NCBI GenBank assembly: GCA_946480055.1
Contig: CAMLID010000017.1
Coordinates: 1 to 60,877 of the forward strand
Source of the DNA: an uncultured Lysobacter sp.
Lineage (GTDB): Bacteria; Pseudomonadota; Gammaproteobacteria; Xanthomonadales; Xanthomonadaceae
Length of the DNA stretch: 60,877 nucleotides
Direction: 5' to 3'
In this document: one piece after another, positions 54,241-60,877 of the stretch
Numbering within the stretch: position 1 is the stretch's first letter
How the letters are laid out: each line of letters starts with the position of its first letter
Notes under the pieces: model-generated
What the model was told of the DNA's origin: nothing
What the model saw: only the letters and a program-made list of their open reading frames with translations
Databases searched by the model: none
Translations under genes and position numbers: made by a program

Positions 54241-54680
54241 GCGCTCAGTCTAGCGAGCGCGACCACGCATCGGCTGCGAAGCAGTTGCGGACCATTGCTG
54301 CCCCGGCCGTGACAAAGCGCACGCAAGTTGCGGTGCTTAAAGAAAATTCACCCTTATCCACACGACTTGTGGATAAATCTGTGCATGGCGTGTCGGCAGG
54401 ACTGCGCGATGACGCAGGAATAAGCCCTGCAGCCAGGTTGGTGAAAAAATCGCCAACGCATATATCCCTTTCTAAATCAATGGCTTGACCGTGAAACATG
54501 TTTGTAATGCGGGCCTTTTGGGGGTTCTTCCTCAGCGCGATGACAGTTCCATTACTGCTGTGCACAACCGTTTTTTCGTACAAGCCGCGTCCTGCTTCAC
54601 GGAGCAGGAATTAACGCGGTGTCAAGCGATTTTGTGCGACCTGCGCCTCGCTATGATGCAAACATGCTGATGGGTATGCG
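54241..54680. other. AT-richer intergenic region between priA and the sigma-like gene
   Basis: A 440-base divergent spacer, clearly AT-richer than the flanking genes (for example AAAGAAAATTCACCC, AAATCAATGG, TTTTTTCG). It holds a pair of inverted DnaA boxes and a 10-bp palindrome AAACATGTTT (54494-54503). No gene is supported; the small open frames lack similarity. Confidence 0.6.
54354..54376. promoter_or_regulatory. Inverted pair of consensus DnaA boxes
   Basis: TTATCCACA (54354-54362) and TGTGGATAA (54368-54376, the same sequence reversed) are both exact consensus DnaA boxes with a 5-base gap. They lie about 115 bases upstream of the priA start. The same sequence could fold as a hairpin in RNA. 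Confidence 0.75.
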
Positions 54681-55730
54681 ATGAGCCCCGCCGCGGCGGG
54701 CTCCGCCCTCTCCGGATCGTCTGGGCACAAGAACGATGCGCCGGCTGCGCTGTCGGCGTTCCTGCGCGGCGTCGAACGACGCGGTGCGGTGCTGGCCGAG
54801 CTCCAGGCCGGCGATGCCGCCGCCGGCGACGCCGCCCTGGCCGCGGCGATGCAGGCTTTCCGCGCCGGCATAGAGGCCGCGCCCATGGCCGAGTGGCCGC
54901 GGCGCTTCTGGGCGCAGCTGTTGGCCCAGCCCGGCCTGCATCAGCGCACCCGGGTCGCGCTGCCGCTGGACGCCACCGACCGCCTGGGCGAACTTGGCCA
55001 CGGCCCGCGCGCGGCCCTGCTGCTGCGCCTGGCGGCCGGTCTGTCCGAGCCCGAGGCCGCGGCCGCGCTGGGCATCGCCGAGCCGACCTACCGTCTGGCC
55101 CTGCAACGCGCACTGCCGCACCACGACGACGGTCGCGCCGACCCGGCGGCGTGGCAGCAACTGCGCGAGCAGATCCACCGCCGCATCAAGACCCTGCCGC
55201 CGGAGCGCCTGGCGCGGCTGACCCTGGCGCGCGAGTCCGCGCTCAGCGGCGTCGCGTCCGCGACCGCCGTCGAGCGCGATAAGACGACCGCAACCCCCGG
55301 ACGCCGCCCGCGCTGGCTGTTGCCCTTGCTGTGGACCTTGCTGGCGCTGTGCGCGCTCGCGTTCGCAGCGACCTGGTGGTGGCCGTTCGGCGGCGTCGCC
55401 GACTGGCTGGGCAGCGAGCGCGTGCGGGTGGAGGCGCTGCCGCCGGCCGCGGCGCCGGCCGCGCGCTACGGCCACGAGGCCGGCCTGATCGGCGACCGCG
55501 ATTTCGCCCAGCTCGCCGATCCCAGCGGCGACGCCGCGGCGCGCGAGCTGGAGTTCCACAACTGGCTGGTCGCGTACGAGCGCGCCGGCCCCCAGGGCCT
55601 GCCCGGCGCCGCGGTCGATGCCGCCGAGCCCGGACCCGTGCCCAATCCCGCCGCCGCCGCCGCGACGGCCCCGGCTGGCGCGCAGGCCCTATCCGAATCC
55701 GAAACCGAGAGCGCCGATGTCCCGGGTTGA
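54681..55730 (+). CDS. Sigma-region-4-like single-pass membrane protein
   Basis: 349 residues. The N-terminal cytoplasmic part (about 1-200) has a sigma-70 region 4-like helix-turn-helix (AAGLSEPEAAAALGIAEPTY) preceded by a helical region similar to sigma factor cores (EWPRRFWAQLLAQPGL). One membrane segment follows at about 208-232 (LLPLLWTLLALCALAFAA), then a periplasmic tail of about 115 residues ending in Ala/Pro. A core-binding sigma region 2 is not recognisable. I do not recognise a named family. It overlaps the DUF3106 gene by 14 bases. Confidence 0.65.
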   Translation: MSPAAAGSALSGSSGHKNDAPAALSAFLRGVERRGAVLAELQAGDAAAGDAALAAAMQAFRAGIEAAPMAEWPRRFWAQLLAQPGLHQRTRVALPLDATDRLGELGHGPRAALLLRLAAGLSEPEAAAALGIAEPTYRLALQRALPHHDDGRADPAAWQQLREQIHRRIKTLPPERLARLTLARESALSGVASATAVERDKTTATPGRRPRWLLPLLWTLLALCALAFAATWWWPFGGVADWLGSERVRVEALPPAAAPAARYGHEAGLIGDRDFAQLADPSGDAAARELEFHNWLVAYERAGPQGLPGAAVDAAEPGPVPNPAAAAATAPAGAQALSESETESADVPG

Positions 55731-56382
55731 GCGCGCGCGTCGCCGCATCCGGTTCGGCATCGCCGCCGGTGCCGGCCTGGTGCTCGCCTGCGCGCTGGGC
55801 GCAGCCGCGGCGCAGACGCTGCCGCCGGAGTACGCGGCCATCGCCGAGCGCCTGCCGGCGGACGCGCGTGCGCGCCTGCAGGCCAACGCCGCGCAATGGG
55901 CCGGCTGGAACGCCGAGCAGCGCGCCGCCTTCAATGCCCGCGTCGTGGCTTGGCATGCGTTGCCGGCCGCCGAGCGCGCCGCGCGCCGCGAACGCTACGC
56001 TGCCTGGCTGGCTCTGCCCGCGGACGAACGCGTCTCGGCCCAGGCCGCCGCCGCGCGTTACGCCGCACTGCCGCCGGAGCAGCAACAGGCCCTGCGTGCG
56101 CGTTTCGATGGGCTGGACCGCAGCCTGCGCCGCGGTTGGTTGCTGGGCCCGACCCTGGGCCTGGACTACGCCGCGCTGCAGCCGCTGCTGGCGCAGCTGC
56201 CGCCGGAGCAGCACGCGCCGATGCTGCGGGTGTTGCGCGAACTCAGCGCGCAGCAGCGCAAGGACCTGGCCGTGCTGGTGCAGCGCACGCCGCCGCAGGG
56301 GCGCGAGGCCCTGCGGCGCGAACTGCTGGCGACGCGCTGGGACGAGCGCGAGGGCTGGTTCTGGCACAAACTCCGGCAGTGA
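55717..56382 (+). CDS. DUF3106 exported protein
   Basis: 221 residues. A signal peptide (IAAGAGLVLACALGAAAAQ) precedes an Ala/Arg-rich helical protein with repeated ALPAAERAARRERYAAWLAL-type units and LPPEQQQALRARFDGL, typical of DUF3106. The function is unknown. It overlaps the membrane sigma-like gene by 14 bases in another frame, suggesting translational coupling and a shared envelope role. Confidence 0.75.
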   Translation: MSRVERARRRIRFGIAAGAGLVLACALGAAAAQTLPPEYAAIAERLPADARARLQANAAQWAGWNAEQRAAFNARVVAWHALPAAERAARRERYAAWLALPADERVSAQAAAARYAALPPEQQQALRARFDGLDRSLRRGWLLGPTLGLDYAALQPLLAQLPPEQHAPMLRVLRELSAQQRKDLAVLVQRTPPQGREALRRELLATRWDEREGWFWHKLRQ

Positions 56383-56425
56383 GCGCCGGCGCGGCGCCGC
56401 TTTCTCTATCCGCAAGGAACGCCGC

Positions 56426-56734
56426 ATGATCGTCGAATACCTGCGCTACGCCCTGCCGGCCGGTGCCGGCGCGCAATTCGAGCTGGACTACGCGCAGGCC
56501 GCGGCGCAGCTGGACGCATCGCCGCATTGCCTGGGCTACGAACTGGCGCGCTGCGTCGAGCAGCCCGACCGCTATCTGCTGCGGATCGAATGGGACAGCG
56601 CCGAAGGCCACCTACAAGGCTTCCGCGGCAGCCCCGGCTTTCGCGATTTCCTGGCCCCGATCCGGCGTTACATCGAGGCGATCGAGGAGATGCGGCATTA
56701 CGAGCGCACCGGGGTGCGCAGCGCGCGCGATTAG
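56426..56734 (+). CDS. Antibiotic biosynthesis monooxygenase (ABM) domain protein
   Basis: 102 residues with the ABM/dimeric alpha-beta barrel pattern: MIVEYLRYALPAGAGAQFEL, CLGYELARCVEQPDRYLLRI, then FRGSPGFRDFLAPIRRYI. Such small proteins act as cofactor-free monooxygenases or have unknown roles. AAGGAA precedes the ATG. It follows DUF3106 after 43 bases. Confidence 0.75.
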   Translation: MIVEYLRYALPAGAGAQFELDYAQAAAQLDASPHCLGYELARCVEQPDRYLLRIEWDSAEGHLQGFRGSPGFRDFLAPIRRYIEAIEEMRHYERTGVRSARD

Positions 56735-56758
56735 GTGCGTCGACGGGCTTTTCGATTT

Positions 56759-56848
56759 CTGTGGGAGCGACGTGAGTCGCGATCGAAACCCCATGGAAGC
56801 CGCGTCGGTTGGTGAAGCGGCGCGATCGCGGCTTGCGCCGTCCTACAG
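56759..56848. repeat. Inverted REP pair (REPIN-like element)
   Basis: CTGTGGGAGCGACGTGAGTC plus GCGATCG (56759-56785) and its imperfect reverse complement CGATCGCGGCTTGCGCCGTC plus CTACAG (56823-56848) form an inverted pair. The motif, with CTGTAGGAGCGGC variants, is a REP family widespread in Lysobacter, Stenotrophomonas and Pseudomonas. It sits in the spacer between two convergent genes. Confidence 0.8.
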
Positions 56849-56933
56849 TGGAGGCTTGCGATCTCAGGCGGTTGGCGCGGGACTCTGGCTGCCGCAAAGC
56901 TTAAAGCCTAGGCGACGGGAGCGGCCGTCGCGG

Positions 56934-57245
56934 TCAATCCTCGCGCAGCACCCGCCGGCTCGCGCTGAAGCGTTCGCCGAAGCGGGCCTGGCCTTCGGCG
57001 CGCAGGCGCGGGGCGTGGTCGCGCAGGTAGGCGTCCAGCGAGGCCAGGCCATCGAGTCGGTACTGCACGCACAGCCGCACCCGCCCGGGCTCGGCCGGGG
57101 GCTCCAACTGGGTGTGGATGCGCGCATCGAGGAAACCGGGCAGGGCCAGGATCTCGCGCGTGTGCGGCCCCAGCCAGGCGCGGTAGTCGTCGGCGATGGC
57201 CGCGTCGAGGTCGAGGTTGACCTCGTAGACCACGCCCGCGCTCAC
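56934..57245 (-). CDS. DUF4286 protein
   Basis: 103 residues starting at GTG, giving SAGVVYEVNLDLDAAIADDY then RAWLGPHTREILALPGF, the DUF4286 pattern (ferredoxin-like dimeric alpha-beta barrel). The GTG overlaps the stop of the DUF3667-like gene (GTGA), so the two are co-translated. The function is unknown. Confidence 0.8.
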   Translation of the reverse strand: MSAGVVYEVNLDLDAAIADDYRAWLGPHTREILALPGFLDARIHTQLEPPAEPGRVRLCVQYRLDGLASLDAYLRDHAPRLRAEGQARFGERFSASRRVLRED

Positions 57246-58735
57246 ATCCGCACCAGGCTGGCGACCATCAGCGAGAGCACCGCGATCGTCATCAGGAAGA
57301 AGTAGCAGCCGCCGATCACGGTGTAGCGCAGCAGGGTCACGAGCCAGCCGTTGCGGTAGACGCGCTTCTGCATCAGCAGCAGATAGATCGGCATCCAGGC
57401 CCACAGCGCGGCCTCGATCAGTCCCGCGATCCAGCCGAAGCCCGACCAGTGCGCCGAGATCGCGCTGTCCAGGCCGAACATCAGGAACATCACCAGCAAG
57501 CTCAGGCACAGGTAGGCGTGGCTGTAGAGCGCGACCACCAGATGCTCGAGATAGCCGCGCCCGGAGCCCAGGTAGGTCAGCTTGAGCAGCAGCGCGAACA
57601 CCGGCACCAGCAGGAACAGCGCCGACGGCACCGAGCTGAGCAGGGCGCGCTTGTACAGCGTCGGGTCCTTGCTCATGCGCTTGAAGTTGGCATGGCCGCG
57701 GGCGATCTGTTTGTTGATCCAGCGGTTGACGAACTCCGGCGCGCCGGCCATCACCACCGGGTTGGTTTCCTCATCCCAGGGCGCGTTACCGAAGAAGGTC
57801 AGCTCGCTGTCGCATTCGCCGTCGCCGTAGATCTCGGCGTCGACGGCGGCCTTGCGCTTGAGCGCGCCCTCGGTGGCGACGGCGTGGTCGATCTGCAACT
57901 GGGCGGCGCGGCAGCCGGCGTTGCGGTTGATGTCGCGTATCGCGTTGCTGTTGCGGGCCAGCGCGCGCGCGTCCTTGGGCGCCAGGGCCGCGCGCTCGGC
58001 CCGCAGCGGCTTGATGCGCTCGTCGCGCAGGCGTTCGAGTTCGGCCAGCGTGGTCGCGTTCTCGATCGTCGCCGGGATCTGGGCGTCTTCGTTGGCCGGC
58101 GCGACGATGCCGGCGGCCTCGGCTGCGGCGTCGGGGCGGGTCTGTTCGCGCAATTCGGCCACGCGTTCGTCGGCGGCTTCGTTGACCTTGCGCATGCCGA
58201 CTTCGACGCCTTCGCGCGCGCCGCCCGGTATCCCCTTCGGAATCTTGTCGCGCACGTCGCTGAGTTCCTTCAGCGCCTCGGCACGCGCGGTTTCGACCTC
58301 CGACACGCTGCGCGCGGAGGAGATGCGGTCGCCGAGCCTGCCCAACTGGACGTTCTTGCCGTTGATCACCAGGGCGCCGGACTTGCCCTTGTAGAGCTCT
58401 TCGCCCTGGCCTTCGCCGACATGCACGGTGAACTGGGCGATGAAGAAGGTCACCACGCTCAGGATCACGAACAGGCGCAGCGGCGGGACGTAGCGGACGC
58501 GGTGGCCGGCCAGGTAGTTGGCCGCGACCAGGCCCGGAGACAGCAGATCGCGCAAAGTGCGGAAGATGCGTCCGTCGAGATGCCAGAACGATTCGAACAC
58601 CTCCTCCAGCGCATGTCCGGCATGGCGCAGCGGGTTGACGACCGACTGTCCGCAGGCGTGGCAGTAGTGTCCCTGCAGCGGCGCGGCGCAGTTTTCGCAG
58701 TGGGCGGGCGTGGCTTGGTCGTTTGATGCGCTCAT
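57242..58735 (-). CDS. DUF3667 membrane protein with zinc ribbon and long loop
   Basis: 497 residues. A zinc ribbon at 13-29 (CENCAAPLQGHYCHACGQ) is followed by the DUF3667 region (FWHLDGRIFRTLRDLLSPG; VRYVPPLRLFVILSVVTFFI) with the first membrane segment. A charged helical loop of about 220 residues (about 110-330) then precedes four more membrane segments. DUF3667 proteins are usually shorter. The function is unknown. It starts near the divergent MATE gene. Confidence 0.8.
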   Translation of the reverse strand: MSASNDQATPAHCENCAAPLQGHYCHACGQSVVNPLRHAGHALEEVFESFWHLDGRIFRTLRDLLSPGLVAANYLAGHRVRYVPPLRLFVILSVVTFFIAQFTVHVGEGQGEELYKGKSGALVINGKNVQLGRLGDRISSARSVSEVETARAEALKELSDVRDKIPKGIPGGAREGVEVGMRKVNEAADERVAELREQTRPDAAAEAAGIVAPANEDAQIPATIENATTLAELERLRDERIKPLRAERAALAPKDARALARNSNAIRDINRNAGCRAAQLQIDHAVATEGALKRKAAVDAEIYGDGECDSELTFFGNAPWDEETNPVVMAGAPEFVNRWINKQIARGHANFKRMSKDPTLYKRALLSSVPSALFLLVPVFALLLKLTYLGSGRGYLEHLVVALYSHAYLCLSLLVMFLMFGLDSAISAHWSGFGWIAGLIEAALWAWMPIYLLLMQKRVYRNGWLVTLLRYTVIGGCYFFLMTIAVLSLMVASLVRM

Positions 58736-58858
58736 GGCTGCGATTGAATGCGGCTCCCCGGCCGTTCATTGCAAGCGGGTAAGATAGCGGGCCGCCGTGA
58801 CCCGGCGCCAGCGCCCTCAACGGTCGCGCGGCCGCAGTCGCGGTTCTGGTTCCTAGCA

Positions 58859-60274
58859 ATGTCGTCGCATGCCCCCTCCGCCCGCGGTCTTCCGGGCGAA
58901 ATCCGCACCACCGTCCTGCTCGCCGCGCCGCTGGTCGCCGGCCACGTCTCCACTGGCCTGATCGGTTTCATCGACAACGTCCTGGCGGGACACCACAGCA
59001 CCACCACGCTGGCCTCGGTCACGATCGGCACCGCGCTGTGGTGGCTGCCGATGATGGTTCCGATCGGCACCCTGCTGTCGGTGCCGCCATCGGTGTCGCA
59101 GCTCGACGGCGCCGGCCGCCGCGGCGAGATCGGCGCGCTGTTCCGTCAGGCGCTGTGGCTGGCGCTGGGCCTGGGCGTGCTGCTGTTCGCATTCCTGACC
59201 TTCATTCCGCATGCGCTGGCGCCGATGGGCATGGCGGCGGAGATCATCCCGGGCGCGCGCGACTTCCTGCACGGCATCCGCTGGGGCGTGTTCGCGCTGA
59301 CCCTGTTCTTCTGCATGCGCTACCTCGCCGAGGGCCTGCACTGGACCTTGCCGACCATGCTGATCAGCGCTGGCAGCCTGCTGGTGCTGCTGCCGATCGG
59401 CTATGTGCTGACCTTCGGCAAGTTCGGTTTTCCGGAAATGGGCGCCGGCGGCCTGGGTATCGCCTCGGCGATCATGCTGTGGATTCAGGCGATCGCGTTC
59501 GCGGTGGTGCTGCGCAACGCCAAGCGCTTCGCCGACCTGAAACTGTTCGAGCGCTTCGACGCGCCGGACTGGCCGACCATCCGCGGCCTGCTCGCCACCG
59601 GCCTGCCGATCGGCGTGACCGTGCTGATGGAAGGCAGCCTGTTCATCGTCACGGCGCTGCTGATCGGACGTTTGGGCGAGGTGCCGGCGGCCGCGCATCA
59701 GATCGCGATCAATCTGTCGGCGCTGTGTTTCATGATCCCGATGGGCCTGGCCGAGGCGACCACGGTGCGGGTCGGCCATGCCCTGGGCCGTAACGACCTG
59801 CACGGGGTACGGCGCGCGGCCTGGGCCGGCTATGCGATCGTGATGGGCACCCAGCTGATTTCCGGCATCGTGCTGTTCAACGCCAACGAATTCCTGGTGA
59901 GCTTCTACACCGCCGACGCCGCGGTCGCGGCCCTGGCCGCCTCGCTGCTGTTCTACGCGGCCGCGTTCCAGTTCCCGGACGGCGTTCAGGTGCTGTCGGC
60001 CGGCGCCCTGCGCGGGCTCAAGGACACCAAGGTGCCGATGCTGCTGGCGGCGCTGGCCTACTGGGGCATCGGCATGCCGCTGGGCGCCGGTCTGGGCCTG
60101 GGCCTGGGCTGGGGCCCGAAGGGCATGTGGATCGGCCTGATCGCCGGCCTGACCGTGGCTTCGGTGCTGTTGTGCGCGCGTTTCGTGCGCTCCAGCCACC
60201 CGGAGCGGCTGGCCGGACGGGTGGCCGAGGAAACTTCGGCCCAATCGCCTGTCCAACCCCTGGCTGAATCCTGA
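58859..60274 (+). CDS. norM: MATE-family multidrug efflux transporter (NorM-like)
   Basis: 471 residues with about 12 membrane helices. MATE features include the N-terminal LLAAPLVAGHVSTGLIGFID (transport-site Asp), AHQIAINLSALCFMIPMGLA and ATTVRVGHALGRND. It exports cationic compounds in exchange for Na+ or H+. I start at the ATG giving MSSHAPSARGLPGEIR; the frame is open 37 codons further upstream. The symbol is a family-level assignment. Confidence 0.88.
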   Translation: MSSHAPSARGLPGEIRTTVLLAAPLVAGHVSTGLIGFIDNVLAGHHSTTTLASVTIGTALWWLPMMVPIGTLLSVPPSVSQLDGAGRRGEIGALFRQALWLALGLGVLLFAFLTFIPHALAPMGMAAEIIPGARDFLHGIRWGVFALTLFFCMRYLAEGLHWTLPTMLISAGSLLVLLPIGYVLTFGKFGFPEMGAGGLGIASAIMLWIQAIAFAVVLRNAKRFADLKLFERFDAPDWPTIRGLLATGLPIGVTVLMEGSLFIVTALLIGRLGEVPAAAHQIAINLSALCFMIPMGLAEATTVRVGHALGRNDLHGVRRAAWAGYAIVMGTQLISGIVLFNANEFLVSFYTADAAVAALAASLLFYAAAFQFPDGVQVLSAGALRGLKDTKVPMLLAALAYWGIGMPLGAGLGLGLGWGPKGMWIGLIAGLTVASVLLCARFVRSSHPERLAGRVAEETSAQSPVQPLAES

Positions 60275-60379
60275 GCCCCGGCCGGCATTGGCCATACTTG
60301 AAAAATCCGCGTTACGAATGGCGGATGAAGAAAATGCCCGGGTCGCGGTACGCTGCGGGCGTCAATTGGAGTGTGCGCA

Positions 60380-60877
60380 ATGAACGATACCCCGCGTCGC
60401 GGCCCGGTGGCCCGCTTTTTCGTGGCCATCTGGGACACGATGAATTTCACCCGCCGGCTGATCTTCAACCTGGTGTTCTTCACCTTGTTGTTCCTGTTCC
60501 TGCTCGCCATGGCCACGGCCGGCCGGGTCAGGCCGCTGCTGGACGACACCACCTTGGTGATCGCGCCGGAAGCGACCCTGGTCGAGCAGTACAGCAGCGA
60601 CCCGGCCTCGCGCGCGCTCGGCAAGGCGCTGGGCGAGAAGGGCGGCGAAGTGCAGCTGCGCGACGTGTTGCGCGCGCTGGATGCGGCCAAGGACGACAAG
60701 CGCATCAACCGCGTGGTGCTGCGCCTGGACCAGTTGCAGGGCAGCGGCATGGCCTCGATGCGCGATGTCGCCGCCGCGATCGCGCGCGTGCGCGCCAGCG
60801 GCAAGCAGGTCGTCGCCTTCAGCGAAATGATGGACCAGAAGCAGTACCTGCTGGCCGCGCAGGCCAACGAGGTCTAC
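60380..60877 (+). CDS. sppA: Signal peptide peptidase SppA, N-terminal part (cut by window edge)
   Basis: 166 codons are visible and the frame continues beyond the right edge. The N-terminus has one membrane segment (LIFNLVFFTLLFLFLLAMAT). The following sequence matches the 67-kDa SppA N-domain (VQLRDVLRALDAAKDDKRIN; KQVVAFSEMMDQKQYLLAAQ). SppA digests cleaved signal peptides in the inner membrane. GGAG lies 8 bases before the ATG. The catalytic Ser/Lys are outside the window or not yet reached. Confidence 0.88.
   Translation, partial: MNDTPRRGPVARFFVAIWDTMNFTRRLIFNLVFFTLLFLFLLAMATAGRVRPLLDDTTLVIAPEATLVEQYSSDPASRALGKALGEKGGEVQLRDVLRALDAAKDDKRINRVVLRLDQLQGSGMASMRDVAAAIARVRASGKQVVAFSEMMDQKQYLLAAQANEVY

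Noticed and set aside
54241..54680. Possible replication origin at the DnaA boxes
   Set aside because: Only two boxes are present, and dnaA, dnaN, gyrB or rpmH are not adjacent; a regulatory or titration site is more likely.

Overview
The window looks like chromosomal DNA of a high-GC gammaproteobacterium of the Xanthomonadaceae, most likely Lysobacter or a close relative. The grounds are the rho/trxA/rhlB order, ftsEX and rpoH sequences of xanthomonad type, many TonB-dependent carbohydrate functions, an NRPS gene, and REP-like repeats of the kind common in this family. It is mostly core chromosome with two accessory stretches. No tRNA, rRNA or CRISPR array was found.

Layout: (1) 1-7.4 kb: rho (cut by the window edge) and trxA on the minus strand, divergent rhlB, a small secreted protein, ftsE-ftsX, and a two-receiver regulator translationally coupled to ung. 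(2) 7.5-14 kb: regulators and small redox or tautomerase enzymes (XRE-cupin, two LysR, a tautomerase, an azoreductase), a gene-poor AT-richer stretch, and a HipA-like kinase overlapping a DUF3037 gene. (3) 13.9-18.7 kb: a two-component system divergent from a PAP2 phosphatase and an EptA-type phosphoethanolamine transferase, probably an envelope or lipid A remodelling module.

(4) 18.7-25.4 kb: a 6.7-kb block bounded by two 87-bp direct repeats (85/87 identical). It holds a decayed periplasmic 3-keto-glycoside pathway: a transporter missing its N-terminal third, a DUF1080 gene with three disabling lesions, an intact GMC oxidoreductase with its small subunit, a cytochrome c, two TIM-barrel isomerases, and an IS3-family transposase remnant against the right repeat. 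(5) 25.6-30.8 kb: an orphan two-module NRPS (A-PCP-C-A-PCP, no thioesterase) whose second A domain reads as glycine-activating.

(6) 30.9-40.7 kb: a carbohydrate-utilisation locus. A LacI regulator and an MFS sugar porter diverge from a TonB-dependent receptor, a GH3 beta-glucosidase and a sodium/sugar symporter. Two near-palindromic 14-bp operators lie upstream of the receptor. (7) 41-60.9 kb: housekeeping and cell-envelope genes: a HAD phosphatase, rpoH with an unusual leader of two mutually exclusive hairpins, a metallophosphoesterase, NDH-2, transaldolase, an NYN/OST-HTH protein, a VanW-glycosyltransferase fusion, a NarL-type two-component pair whose kinase seems to start at CTG, priA, a priA-proximal pair of inverted consensus DnaA boxes, a sigma-region-4-like membrane protein with DUF3106, an ABM protein, DUF4286/DUF3667, a MATE pump and the start of sppA.

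The best leads for something new are the repeat-bounded decaying island, the orphan NRPS beside it, the rpoH leader, the inverted DnaA boxes, and the VanW-glycosyltransferase fusion.
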